A stretch of 9,911 nucleotides of DNA from DATBFX01 sp036558305 (GTDB taxonomy: Bacteria; Chloroflexota; Chloroflexia; Thermomicrobiales; UBA6265): positions 1 to 9,911 of the forward strand of contig DATBFX010000277.1 of the NCBI GenBank assembly GCA_036558305.1, given 5' to 3'. The stretch's first letter is position 1, and every line of letters starts with the position of its first letter. Both the position numbers and the translations under genes were made by a program. Under the pieces are notes generated by a model. The model was not told the DNA's origin and ran no database searches. It worked only from the letters and a program-made list of their open reading frames with translations. This document shows, piece after piece, positions 1 to 7,405 of the stretch.

Positions 1-3000
1 AGACGAAGGACGGCCTGACCTACAACTTCGAAGGCGACGGCGACCTCATCTCCATCGTCGACGCCAACGGCAACGCGATCACGCTGTATCGCGACCCCGT
101 GTCCGACCTCGTCACCTCCGTCGCGGACCCCGGCGGGCGCAGCCTGGACCTGGCCTACGACGGCAACGGGCGGCTGGCGTCGGTGACCGGGCCGGACGGG
201 GCGGTGGTGACCTACACCTACGACGCCAACGGCGACCTGACGGCAGTCGACAAGCCGGCGGACGCCCGCACCGAGTACGTCTATTCGAAGCACCGCTTGA
301 CCCAGGTCAAGCAGCGCCAAGGGGACGACTTTGCCTCCTCGGCGATGGTGACGGTCCTGACCAACACCCTGGACCAGGTCAACCGGGTGGTGCAGCAGAC
401 GGACGCGGCCGGCAAGTCGATCCAGATCGCCTACCTGACCGGGACGAGCCAGGGGATCACCCGGGTCACCGACCAGGTGGGCGTGGACACCGACTTCTAC
501 TTCGACGCCTATGCGCGGACGACCCACGTCGTCGCCCCGAGCGGCGACGTCACCCAATGGGTCTACGACGGCGACGGCAACCTGGCGTCGGTCATCGACC
601 CCGCCACGAACGAATACCAGGTCGCCTACAACGGGAGCGCCGACCCCACCACCGTCACCGACCCCCTCGGCAACCCGACGGCGATCGCCTGGGACGCGGC
701 CACGCACCGGCCCACCCAGATCGTGGACGCGCGCGGGGTCTACACCGTCAACAGCTACGACGCCGAGGGCAACCTGATCCAGACGGTGGTCGACTCCTCC
801 AAGGACGCGCTGGGCAATGCCGTCGCGGGCACCCACCTCGACCTGATGACGGTCTACACGGTGGACGCGGCGGGCCGGGTCACCAGCGAGACGGTCGACC
901 CGGCCACGGACGCCTTCGGCACGGTTCGGGCCGGCACGCACCTGGACCTGATGACGCGCTACGACTATGACGCGGCGGGGAATCGGACAAGGAAGGTCGT
1001 GGATCCCGCCCTCGACGCCCTCGGCAACGCGCGGACGGGCACCCATCTGGACCTGGCGTGGTCGTGGACCCACGACGGCGCCGGCAGAATGCTTACCGAG
1101 ACCGACCCCAACGGCCACACCATCGCGTACGACTTCAACGGTCTCGGTTGGGTCACCGCCACGCACAACGGCCTCGACGACGCGGCGCTCATCGCCTACG
1201 ACTTGTCCGGCAACGTCCTGGGTGTGCGCGATCCGCTCGACGATCTCACCACCTGGGACTACGACGACCGCGGGCTGATGACCAGGAAGACGGACCCCGC
1301 GGGCAACGAGTGGTTGTACGACTACGACGACGCGGGTCGGATGATCTCGGAGACCGATCCCCTCGGCCACGAGACGGACTACGACTACGACGAGGCCGGT
1401 CGCCTCATCGCCACCACCGTCGATCCCGGCGCGGGACACCTCGCCTTGACCACTGCGTACGAGTACGACGAGGCCGGTCGGCTTGCGCGCCAGGTCGGCG
1501 ACCCGGACGACCCGAGCCGACCGGGCGACGAACTCGACCTGGAGACCGTCTACGCGTACGACGCGATCGGCCGGGTGGTTCGTGTGGACCGGGAGATCGA
1601 CGCCGCGACCGCACAAACGACCACCTACGACTACGACGAGGTCGGCAACCTGATCGCGATGGGCCAGGTGCTCGACGGCACCACGACCTACACCACGACG
1701 TACGCGTACGACGCGGCGAACCGCCTGGTGTCGACGACCGATCCGCTCGGCACGGTGACGACCTACGTCTACGACGCGGGCTCGCGCCTTGTTTCCACAA
1801 CGGTCGATCCGGGCGCCGCGCCGCACCTCGATCTGACGACCTCGAACGCGTACGATGCGGCATCCCGCCTGACCAGCACCACCGTTGACCCCGGCGGTTC
1901 GCCGCACCTCAACCTGACGACGGCGTCCGCCTACGACGACGCGGGCAACCTGATCAGCGAGACCAACCCCGCCGGGGAGACTACCTGGTACACCTACGAC
2001 GCGGCCGACCACCTGACCGAGGTCGCCGACCCGTTGCCCGGCGTGACGACCTTCGGCTACGACGCGGCCGGTCGCCAAACCGAATCGGTGTCGCCCACCG
2101 GGGTCACGACCACGACCTCCTACGACCCGCGCGGACTCGTCGCATCGATCACGACCCTCGCGGCGACCGGCGATCTCGTCACGGAGTACGGTTACGACGC
2201 CGCCGGCCGCCGGATCTCGACGACGAATCCCCGCGGGTACACCACGAGCTACGGCTACGACGCGGCGAACCGGCTCACCGGCATCACCGACGCGGGGACG
2301 CCGGCCGGCGTCGTCGGCTTTGCCTACGATGCAGCAGGCCGGGTGACGTCCGTCACCAACCCGGAGGGGAAGGTCAACTCCTTCACCTACGACGGGCTCG
2401 GCAACGTCTTGACGGCAACCGACCCGCTCAACCGGACGCGCGAGTACAGCTACGACGCCCTCGGCCGCCTCGACGCCGCCACGGACGCCCGCGGCGTGCT
2501 GATCGACTACGGCTACGATGCCGACTCACGACCGACGTCCGTCGCCTACCCCTCGCTCAACGGGGCGGCGGCGGGCGCCGTCGGGTACGCCTACGACGCC
2601 GCCGGGCGCCGCACGGGGATGAGCGACGTCACGGGTACGACGACGTGGGACTACGACGCCGCCTCTCGCGTCGCGAGCGTGGCCGGTCCGCAGGGGACGG
2701 TCGGCTACACCTACGACGAGGCCGGGCGCCGGTCGGCGATGACGCTGCCGGGGTCCCGGACGGTCAGCTACGCGTACGACGCCTCGGGCATGCTCGACGC
2801 GATCACCGACTGGCAGAACCGCACGACCTCGTTCGACTACAACGGCGCGGGACAACTGACCGGGCTCGTGCGGCCGAACGGGGTCAGCACCGCCTACGGG
2901 TACGACGACGCGGGGCGCCTCGACCTGGTCGAACACGCCGACGGTGCGACCATGCTCGCCCGGTATGCGTACGGCCTCGACCTCAACGGCAACCGGATCG

Positions 3001-4616
3001 AGACGACGATCACCGGCAGCGCGGTGACGAACGGGACGGAGAGCTACGAGTACGACGCCCTGGACCGCCTGACCGAGGCGACGTACCCGGCCGGCGGCGG
3101 CACGATCGCCTACGAGTACGACAAGAACGGCAACCGCGTCCGGATGACGAGCGGGACCGACGTCACCGACTACACCTACGACGACGCCGACGAACTGACC
3201 GCGATCAGCGGCGCCCAGGTTGCCAGCTACTCCTACGACGAGAACGGCAACCGCGTCGCGGTCGGCAGCGACACCTTTACCTGGGATTGGAAGGACCGGT
3301 TGGCGGAGGCGACGGTCGGCGGCACGACCGTCGGCTTTGCGTACGCCGGCGACGACCTGCGGGCGACCAAGACGGTCGGCGGAGTCACGACTCCCTTCCT
3401 CTGGGACCGCGAATCGGGTCTCGGCGCGCTGCTGGCCGACGACAACCTGACCTACCTCCAGACCGGGGCGGGGCTCGTCGGCGAGGTCGATGCGGCCGGC
3501 GACGCGGCGTACCCGCTTACCGACGCCCTGGGGACGCCGCGCGTCCGGACCGACGGGACCGGCGCGGTCGCGGCGACGGCCGACTACGACGCCTTCGGCA
3601 ACCTGCGCGCCGCCTCGGGGACGAACGGCGCCGTCGGCTGGGCGGGCGAGCAACGCGACCCCGAGACCGGGTTGACCTACCTGCGCGCCCGGTACTACGC
3701 CCCCGCCTCCGGCCGCTTCCTCTCCCAAGACAGCGTGCAGCCCGCCTCCCCCGGCAGCCAGGGCTACAACCGCTACGCCTACGCCGCGAACAACCCGGCT
3801 ACTTTGAGCGACCCGAGCGGACATAACCCGATCGAGGCCTGCTTCGTCGCCGGGGTGGCGGGATTGGAAGCGGTAGGGCTGTGCGTCGCCGCGGCCTTCG
3901 CGGTGGTCGGGCTGGTCCTGCTGGTGGCGGCGGTGGAGCAGCAATGCCGGACCGTAACCGAGGGGCGGTGCACGGAGGAGATCGGGAAAGGCATCAAAGA
4001 ACTCGTCGAGATGCCGTTCGAGGAGTTGCAAAAGCTCCTGGAGGACCTCTCCAACAACACCCCGGAGCCGCCCAAGCCGGTCAAGGACATCGTCGTCACC
4101 ATCATCGCGGTGCTCGGCGCGGTCGGGGCGGCGATCGGGGAGGCATTCACCTCCGATTCCGAGCCAATTATTGAAGACGAGCCAATTGCGGAGCCAGTCG
4201 ATCCTCCTGTACGTCCCACGCCCCCGGCCCCAGGCACTCCAACGCCTTGTCGCATCGTCCAACCATACTCGGCGGGAAACTTCCGCAGTAATCTGGCGTG
4301 CCTGACCGGAGGGGACCTGGGGCCCGCCTACCATGCGCATCATATCTTCCCTCAAGCACGCGAGTTCGCTACGCGGTGGCCGCCCTTGCTCGACATACAC
4401 GATCCTCACTATGGCTCGTGGGTCGACATAGCAACACACAACGACATTGTTCACGAAGGTCCTGGCAGCGGCGGTGCTTGGAACGCCAACTGGCGGGATT
4501 TCTTCGCAACTCACCTCAACCCGTCGCTGGCGGATACCTACCGCTGCGGGAAGTACCTCGCACACATCTTTGGATTGCAAACCTATTGGGTCATGCCGCC
4601 CCCATGGCAATGCTAA
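1..4616 (+). CDS. Rhs/YD-repeat polymorphic toxin with C-terminal HHIFPQ-type HNH nuclease tip (5' partial)
   Basis: The frame is already open at the left edge (codons from base 3), so the real start lies upstream. Numbering here counts from the GTG at 99. Residues about 1-1130 are YD repeats (YDxxGRL/YDAAGN-type units) that in this family form a hollow beta-shell around the toxin. The Rhs-associated core lies at about 1140-1242, with motifs DALGTPR, DYDAFGN, GLTYLRARYY, GRFLSQD and NRYAYAANNP, ending in DPSGH, the usual boundary before the variable tip. Then come a hydrophobic segment (about 1250-1280), a second one (1328-1350, starting VKDIVVTII), an acidic/Pro-rich linker (about 1351-1385) and the tip. 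The tip has HHIFPQ (His1414-His1415), DIHD (1432-1435), HNDIVH (1447-1452) and GGAWNxxWxxFF, the signature of HNH/EndoVII-fold toxins near the DUF2380/Tox-SHH/Tox-HHH groups. Predicted action: DNA cleavage in a neighbouring cell after export. The exact family name is recalled, not searched. The tip and following gene look less GC-rich than the core. Confidence 0.93.
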   Translation, partial: TKDGLTYNFEGDGDLISIVDANGNAITLYRDPVSDLVTSVADPGGRSLDLAYDGNGRLASVTGPDGAVVTYTYDANGDLTAVDKPADARTEYVYSKHRLTQVKQRQGDDFASSAMVTVLTNTLDQVNRVVQQTDAAGKSIQIAYLTGTSQGITRVTDQVGVDTDFYFDAYARTTHVVAPSGDVTQWVYDGDGNLASVIDPATNEYQVAYNGSADPTTVTDPLGNPTAIAWDAATHRPTQIVDARGVYTVNSYDAEGNLIQTVVDSSKDALGNAVAGTHLDLMTVYTVDAAGRVTSETVDPATDAFGTVRAGTHLDLMTRYDYDAAGNRTRKVVDPALDALGNARTGTHLDLAWSWTHDGAGRMLTETDPNGHTIAYDFNGLGWVTATHNGLDDAALIAYDLSGNVLGVRDPLDDLTTWDYDDRGLMTRKTDPAGNEWLYDYDDAGRMISETDPLGHETDYDYDEAGRLIATTVDPGAGHLALTTAYEYDEAGRLARQVGDPDDPSRPGDELDLETVYAYDAIGRVVRVDREIDAATAQTTTYDYDEVGNLIAMGQVLDGTTTYTTTYAYDAANRLVSTTDPLGTVTTYVYDAGSRLVSTTVDPGAAPHLDLTTSNAYDAASRLTSTTVDPGGSPHLNLTTASAYDDAGNLISETNPAGETTWYTYDAADHLTEVADPLPGVTTFGYDAAGRQTESVSPTGVTTTTSYDPRGLVASITTLAATGDLVTEYGYDAAGRRISTTNPRGYTTSYGYDAANRLTGITDAGTPAGVVGFAYDAAGRVTSVTNPEGKVNSFTYDGLGNVLTATDPLNRTREYSYDALGRLDAATDARGVLIDYGYDADSRPTSVAYPSLNGAAAGAVGYAYDAAGRRTGMSDVTGTTTWDYDAASRVASVAGPQGTVGYTYDEAGRRSAMTLPGSRTVSYAYDASGMLDAITDWQNRTTSFDYNGAGQLTGLVRPNGVSTAYGYDDAGRLDLVEHADGATMLARYAYGLDLNGNRIETTITGSAVTNGTESYEYDALDRLTEATYPAGGGTIAYEYDKNGNRVRMTSGTDVTDYTYDDADELTAISGAQVASYSYDENGNRVAVGSDTFTWDWKDRLAEATVGGTTVGFAYAGDDLRATKTVGGVTTPFLWDRESGLGALLADDNLTYLQTGAGLVGEVDAAGDAAYPLTDALGTPRVRTDGTGAVAATADYDAFGNLRAASGTNGAVGWAGEQRDPETGLTYLRARYYAPASGRFLSQDSVQPASPGSQGYNRYAYAANNPATLSDPSGHNPIEACFVAGVAGLEAVGLCVAAAFAVVGLVLLVAAVEQQCRTVTEGRCTEEIGKGIKELVEMPFEELQKLLEDLSNNTPEPPKPVKDIVVTIIAVLGAVGAAIGEAFTSDSEPIIEDEPIAEPVDPPVRPTPPAPGTPTPCRIVQPYSAGNFRSNLACLTGGDLGPAYHAHHIFPQAREFATRWPPLLDIHDPHYGSWVDIATHNDIVHEGPGSGGAWNANWRDFFATHLNPSLADTYRCGKYLAHIFGLQTYWVMPPPWQC
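786..1100 (+). repeat. Three tandem 105-bp (35-residue) extended YD-repeat units
   Basis: Units at 786-890, 891-995 and 996-1100 each encode VDP..DA.G..RAGTHLDL followed by a YD-type block. The THLDL codons fall at 831, 936 and 1041, an exact 105-nt period. The units differ by substitutions only. This is an expanded YD repeat with an inserted VDP...HLDL hairpin, longer than an ordinary YD unit. Confidence 0.85.
1797..1958 (+). repeat. Two tandem 81-bp (27-residue) YD-repeat units
   Basis: Units at 1797-1877 and 1878-1958 both begin TTVDPG and contain PHLDLTT or PHLNLTT followed by AYD. The CCGCACCTC word recurs at 1821 and 1902, an exact 81-nt offset. They are a shorter relative of the 35-residue units upstream in the same gene. 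Confidence 0.8.
4056..4144 (+). repeat. Direct repeat copy 1: rhs pre-toxin segment
   Basis: Encodes NTPEPPKPVKDIVV and the hydrophobic stretch after it, just before the toxin linker of the expressed rhs gene. It matches 5361-5449 with about six mismatches in 89 bases by eye. The offset of 1305 bp is a multiple of three, so the frame is kept between copies. Confidence 0.9.
4250..4616 (+). other. HNH/EndoVII-like nuclease toxin domain (variable Rhs tip)
   Basis: This is the polymorphic part of the first rhs gene, after the Pro-rich linker. Seen: a His pair in AHHIFPQ followed by a 30-residue spacer, then H-N-D-I-V-H and a GGAWNxxW block. In HHIFPQ-type HNH toxins these His/Asp positions form the metal site. 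The tip ends in a Cys (QC) just before TAA. An alternative is a non-nuclease DUF2380-type protein of unknown activity. The repeated His spacing makes nuclease the better guess. Confidence 0.7.
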
Positions 4617-4666
4617 ACCAGGCTCAGGATTCTAACGACCGGCTTTGAGCGTCACCCACCCAGAAC

Positions 4667-4670
4667 GGAG
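4667..4670 (+). promoter_or_regulatory. Shine-Dalgarno deciding the start of the first immunity gene
   Basis: GGAG 7 bases before ATG 4678. The alternative TTG start at 4645 has no comparable purine-rich site. Confidence 0.65.
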
Positions 4671-4677
4671 CACCCTC

Positions 4678-5280
4678 ATGGTACCAAAAGTTGCACACGC
4701 AACCGAGTTCTTTCTGCTGAAAGACGACGAACGATGGGCGGCATACAATTGCACCACAAGCCTTACGCCGCTTGCCGAGCGTCAAGTAAGTTTGGGGACG
4801 CTAGAACTTAGCTCATCCGTGGTGTTTCAAATCCATCAACCTGCCCAACTGAAAGACTTTGGATGGTCGGGGACTGCAATGGTTATAAGTCAAAGAGCGA
4901 AGGATGCCTTCGATGTGAGCAACGTGACCGGTTGGACGACGTATGACGTGGCAGTACAGACAAAGGATGGAGAGACGATCCCTGGTTATTACGGACTTGC
5001 GATCACCGGGCGGTGTGGCCCCATTCGGTGGGAAAGGAGTAAAGTGGTTTCCGTCGAGATGCCGGGAGGGATGATCCCGCATTTTGAAGGCGTCGTCTTC
5101 GACGTCTCTACTTGGGACGGTGCTGACATCTTCGTGGCAACCGGACCGGGTTGGTTCGTCTTGGCGACTGCGAAAGTCAGCGAAGTCGTCCGCCGACTTC
5201 GTCTCTCAAACATCCGACTTCTTCCTGCTTCATCTTACCGAATTCCCACGGGATTGGTTCACCATGAATACACTACATGA
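4678..5280 (+). CDS. Probable immunity protein for the HNH tip (Imm11/DUF1629-like)
   Basis: A 200-aa soluble protein with no signal peptide or membrane segment, 61 bases after the rhs stop, where the cognate immunity gene is expected. The ATG at 4678 is chosen over the in-frame TTG at 4645 because GGAG (4667-4670) sits 7 bases before it. Visible blocks: an N-terminal FFLLKDDERW region, GWSGTAMVISQRAKDAF around residues 60-75, YYGLAITGRCGPI around 120-132, and a C-terminal SEVVRRLRLSNIRLL helix/strand. The order (phi-I-S-x-R-hydrophobic, then YY-hydrophobic-GR-G) recalls Imm11/DUF1629 proteins found beside HHIFPQ/DUF2380-type toxins. That assignment is from memory. Its role would be binding and blocking the nuclease tip in the cytoplasm. 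It looks lower in GC than the rhs core (one hand-counted 60-base line: 55% against 67%), in keeping with mobile cassette origin. Confidence 0.7.
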   Translation: MVPKVAHATEFFLLKDDERWAAYNCTTSLTPLAERQVSLGTLELSSSVVFQIHQPAQLKDFGWSGTAMVISQRAKDAFDVSNVTGWTTYDVAVQTKDGETIPGYYGLAITGRCGPIRWERSKVVSVEMPGGMIPHFEGVVFDVSTWDGADIFVATGPGWFVLATAKVSEVVRRLRLSNIRLLPASSYRIPTGLVHHEYTT

Positions 5281-5360
5281 TATATTAGCAATTCAGCAAA
5301 ACATGTAGCGGATCGGGAGAGTCTCTTGCGCTCAAGGAACCCCAAGACGACACCTTCGAG

Positions 5361-5449
5361 AACACCCCCGAGCCGCCCAAGCCGGTCAAGGACATCGTCG
5401 TCACCATCATCGCGGTCCTCGGTGCGGTCGGTACGGCGATCGGCGAGGC
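5361..5449 (+). repeat. Direct repeat copy 2: pre-toxin segment heading the orphan cassette
   Basis: Second copy of the 4056-4144 segment. It encodes NTPEPPKPVKDIVV and the same hydrophobic stretch, with GTAIGEAL in place of GAAIGEAF. It marks the left junction of a displaced rhs C-terminal cassette and is the obvious substrate for recombination with the expressed gene. Confidence 0.9.
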
Positions 5450-5945
5450 CCTCTTTTCCGACACCGATCCGGGAGGCGAACCGCAACCGGCGCCCGTTCC
5501 GACGCCCAACCCTCGCACGCCAACTCCGGGGACGGAAACTCCGACGCCCAAGCAGGAACAGACGCGCTTGCTGTACCGCATCATGAAGTCAGAGCAAGGG
5601 AACCCGACATTGCCGCGCACAGGGGCATCAGCCTCCACCCTGGGCGCTCGCGCGGACAAGGACATCACTCCCGACAAGTACGGCATCGTTTTTCCCGGAA
5701 CCGGAGGCATGTCGGTGACTCCGGACAATCCTGCTTTCTTACCTCCCAACATGCTCACCGAAGTCCAGCACGGGAAGATGTTCGTATTCGAGATTGACGT
5801 GGCTGACCTGCTGCCGAGCCTGAGCTACCGCCCTGATCCAGCAAAGCCGCTGGTGCATGGTTTCGTAGAGCCGATCGCGCCCATGGCCTTCGACACGTAT
5901 CAGACGGCCATCTGGTCAACGCAGGGCCAGTGGAGGAGGATATGA
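5361..5945 (+). CDS. Orphan rhs C-terminal cassette with Tse2-like ADP-ribosyltransferase toxin domain (no start codon)
   Basis: The frame is open from 5289, but recognisable homology to rhs starts at about 5361. There is no ATG before the toxin domain; the first candidates are TTG 5568 and ATG 5583, both inside the domain start, with no good ribosome site. It is therefore best read as a silent tip. Order: the copied hydrophobic pre-toxin segment (5388-5450), a Pro/Thr linker, then a domain of about 125 residues from LLYRIM. Marks of that domain: LYR, DITPDKYGIVFPGTGGMSV, LPPNML, VHGFVEPIAPM, YQTAIW and a final QW. The same order (LYR ... G-phi-x-P-x-TGGxSV ... H-x-x-phi-x-P-x-x-PM ... W) is in Pseudomonas Tse2 as I recall it, a type VI effector with an ADP-ribosyltransferase-like fold. 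The domain is complete to its stop and overlaps the next gene by ATGA. A NAD-dependent toxic activity is inferred, not shown. Confidence 0.72.
   Translation, partial: NTPEPPKPVKDIVVTIIAVLGAVGTAIGEALFSDTDPGGEPQPAPVPTPNPRTPTPGTETPTPKQEQTRLLYRIMKSEQGNPTLPRTGASASTLGARADKDITPDKYGIVFPGTGGMSVTPDNPAFLPPNMLTEVQHGKMFVFEIDVADLLPSLSYRPDPAKPLVHGFVEPIAPMAFDTYQTAIWSTQGQWRRI
5932..5936 (+). promoter_or_regulatory. Strong Shine-Dalgarno inside the toxin 3' end
   Basis: GGAGG within a GGAGGAGG run, 5 bases before ATG 5942. It lies in the last codons of the orphan toxin, so the immunity gene can be translated even if the toxin frame is not initiated. Confidence 0.7.
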
Positions 5946-6175
5946 TCGACCGCCGCGTTCTCCGAGCTTCGCTCCAATCGCCTCAGGCCGTTTGGGAGCT
6001 TCGGGGGGTCATGCGTGCCCTCCTTTCCCTCGACTATGACCGCGACGGTCTCGTCGCCGATCTTGCGACCTTCAAGGAGGAGTTGCGATCGGAGGGCCGG
6101 GACCTGGATATTGAAACCATTGATGATGTGATCCTCGATCTCACCGGATATTGCTCACCACACATGCTCCTGTAG
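5942..6175 (+). CDS. Small acidic immunity candidate for the Tse2-like tip
   Basis: Encodes 77 aa starting at ATG 5942, which overlaps the toxin stop as ATGA, so the pair is translationally coupled. GGAGG at 5932-5936 gives a 5-base spacer and supports this start over the in-frame GTG at 5930. The protein is acidic and mostly helical in appearance (RGVMRALLSLDYDRDGL, FKEELRSEG, DIETIDDVILDLTG) and ends in GYCSPHMLL. I recall small uncharacterised bacterial proteins with a similar end (D-F/L-x-x-G-W/Y-CSPHM), but no named immunity family. Tsi2, the Tse2 antidote, is likewise a small helical protein of about this size, though I see no sequence match. Placement and size make immunity the best reading. 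Confidence 0.7.
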   Translation: MIDRRVLRASLQSPQAVWELRGVMRALLSLDYDRDGLVADLATFKEELRSEGRDLDIETIDDVILDLTGYCSPHMLL

Positions 6176-6233
6176 TATCTATGACTATAACCCGGCTCAC
6201 TTGACATCGCGCGGCGCCGATGCACGCCACCTA

Positions 6234-6258
6234 GTGCATGATCAGGCGGCATGGTTGA
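6234..6258 (+). repeat. Left terminal inverted repeat of the IS630 element
   Basis: Begins GTGCATGATCAGGCGG. It pairs with the reverse complement of 7406-7430, which begins GTGCACAAGCAGACGA. TA precedes it at 6232-6233. Confidence 0.8.
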
Positions 6259-6742
6259 GCATGGTGAGGTGGTCGGCATGGTCGGCGCCCAAGGCGTCTG
6301 CGACGCGGGATTCGAGTTCGGCGACGGTCAGCAGCCGCGCCGGTTCGACCACGCGCTTCTTGCCGTGCACCCACTTGGGCTCGATCGGGTTGAGCCACGG
6401 GCTCTTGACCGGCAACGGACAGGTCACGATCCGCACGCCCGCGCCGGTCGCCTTGACTGCCCGGTTGTGGGTCGCGATCCAGGCCGCCGCCGCACGGCTG
6501 ACGTGCCAGGAGGCGTTGTCCCAGACCAGCAGCAGCGCCGTCTTCCCCGCCGCCGCCAGCCGTGCGCAGCACCGGGCCAGGTATTGGGTCGTCACGCCAC
6601 GGATCGGACGCCCCGCGACGAAGCGCAGCCAGAGTGCCTCGGCGGGAGCATCCCCGGGCGTCTCCCACCACCGCGCCAGCAGCCCGTAGCAGGCCAGCGC
6701 CTTGGGTTCGCCACGCGCAACCGCCTGCTCCACCAGCCGCAA
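6242..6742 (-). CDS. IS630 transposase C-terminal ORF (DDE_3 catalytic part)
   Basis: A stretch of 166 residues beginning RLVEQAVARGEPKALACYGL. It holds the second catalytic Asp in LLLVWDNASWH (Asp75) and the catalytic Glu in SPWLNPIEPKW (Glu121), followed by GKKRVVEP and a helical end. The TTG at 6742 is the edge of the open frame after the +1 shift, not a credible start. The piece belongs to the same protein as the ORFs upstream of it and cannot act alone because it lacks the first Asp. Confidence 0.7.
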   Translation of the reverse strand: MRLVEQAVARGEPKALACYGLLARWWETPGDAPAEALWLRFVAGRPIRGVTTQYLARCCARLAAAGKTALLLVWDNASWHVSRAAAAWIATHNRAVKATGAGVRIVTCPLPVKSPWLNPIEPKWVHGKKRVVEPARLLTVAELESRVADALGADHADHLTMLNHAA

Positions 6743-6865
6743 GGGGTGGCCCGTCGCCGTCGCCCAGGGGGCACCCGGCGCGGACGGCCGGTTGCGCCAC
6801 CCGGCTCCACCAAACCTCGTCGGCGAAACCGAGCGCCCAGTCCGGGTGGGTGGTGGCGAGGCGGA

Positions 6866-7384
6866 TCAAGCGGTCGCGCGTGCCTTTTTCCGTCCGTACG
6901 CCGGGTCGGGGCTGGTGATCCGGCGCTTGGCGCGCTTCCAGCCGATGCCCAGCCGCGCCGGCGTCGCCCGGACCGTCTCGCCCGTGACGCGGGTCGCGGT
7001 CAGCCCTTCGGCCGCGGCCGTCGTCGCCGCCAACTCCAGCGTCCACAGACTCGTCGGATGGCCGAAGTCGCGCGGGCTGCGGTGGAGCGGATCGCGGAGT
7101 CGCTCGGCATCGGCCGCGTCGAAGGCGGGATGCCGGGTGCGCGGGCGTTTGGAACCCGGCGTCAGCGCCGCCACCCCCACGTGCGCGAAGGCGTGGATGG
7201 CGTCGCGCACCGTCTGGTCGGGGCAGCCGAGGGCAGCGGCAATCGCCGGGGTGTGCTCGCCACGGGCACTCGCCAGCAGGATCTGGGCACGCCGCAAGGT
7301 GAAGGCCAGAGGCGAACGCAGGCCGGCCCCCAGGGCCATACGCTCGGCGTCCGTCAAGGGACGCACCAAGAGAGGAGCTTGCAC
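6866..7384 (-). CDS. IS630 transposase N-terminal ORF (helix-turn-helix)
   Basis: Encodes 172 aa from GTG 7384. Residues about 25-70 (LRRAQILLASARGEHTPAIA, then ALGCPDQTVRDAI) are the homeodomain-like helix-turn-helix that binds the IS ends. Residues about 105-165 (GHPTSLWTLELAA ... LGIGWKRAKRRI ... PDPAYGRKKA) are the second DNA-binding part leading into the catalytic domain. The frame ends 16 or so bases past the A-run where a -1 shift would continue into the DEVWW segment. I see no clear ribosome site before this start. Confidence 0.75.
   Translation of the reverse strand: MQAPLLVRPLTDAERMALGAGLRSPLAFTLRRAQILLASARGEHTPAIAAALGCPDQTVRDAIHAFAHVGVAALTPGSKRPRTRHPAFDAADAERLRDPLHRSPRDFGHPTSLWTLELAATTAAAEGLTATRVTGETVRATPARLGIGWKRAKRRITSPDPAYGRKKARATA
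6883..6890 (-). promoter_or_regulatory. Candidate -1 ribosomal frameshift site in the transposase
   Basis: Minus strand reads CGG AAA AAG G. Slipping back one base converts RKKAR to EKGTRDRL and joins the helix-turn-helix frame to the DEVWW frame shortly before the first frame's stop. No stimulatory structure was tested. A simple indel mutation is the alternative. Confidence 0.5.
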
Positions 7385-7405
7385 GCGCGTTATGGTAACC
7401 CATGG

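Larger units (their letters stand above)
6242..7384 (-). pseudogene. IS630 transposase split over three reading frames
   Basis: The parts together make a full IS630 transposase: an N-terminal helix-turn-helix region (7384 to about 6890), a middle part with DWALGFADEVWW carrying the first catalytic Asp in a different frame (about 6890-6743), and a C-terminal DDE_3 part with WDNASWH (second Asp) and NPIEPKW (Glu). The first change is a -1 step at AAAAAGG (minus strand, 6889-6883), a plausible programmed slip as in other two-ORF IS elements. The second is +1 at about 6741-6742: dropping one base there restores a continuous GPPL-RLVEQ, the expected family sequence. That looks like a single-base insertion or a sequencing error. 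All three catalytic residues are intact, so if the second shift is not real the element could be active. Confidence 0.8.

Noticed and set aside
1058..1888. 276-aa plus-strand frame inside rhs
   Set aside because: Arg-rich alternate frame of the YD repeats; the true frame is certain from its YD motifs.
2526..4610. 694-aa open frame on the minus strand
   Set aside because: Antisense shadow of the rhs gene: GC-rich, Arg/Gly/Val-rich, with no domain and no ribosome site.
4645..4677. TTG start extending the first immunity protein by 11 residues
   Set aside because: ATG 4678 has a well-spaced GGAG; the TTG has no ribosome site.
5273..5308. Inverted repeat CTACATG / CATGTAG around the end of the first immunity gene
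   Set aside because: Only 7-base arms with a 22-base loop and no T-run; too weak to call a terminator.
6201..6206. TTGACA (also at 7501-7506 overlapping the spacer after the IS) as a -35 box
   Set aside because: No matching -10 element at a proper distance at the 6201 site, and the exact box is not preserved as a promoter at the second; chance matches are likely.
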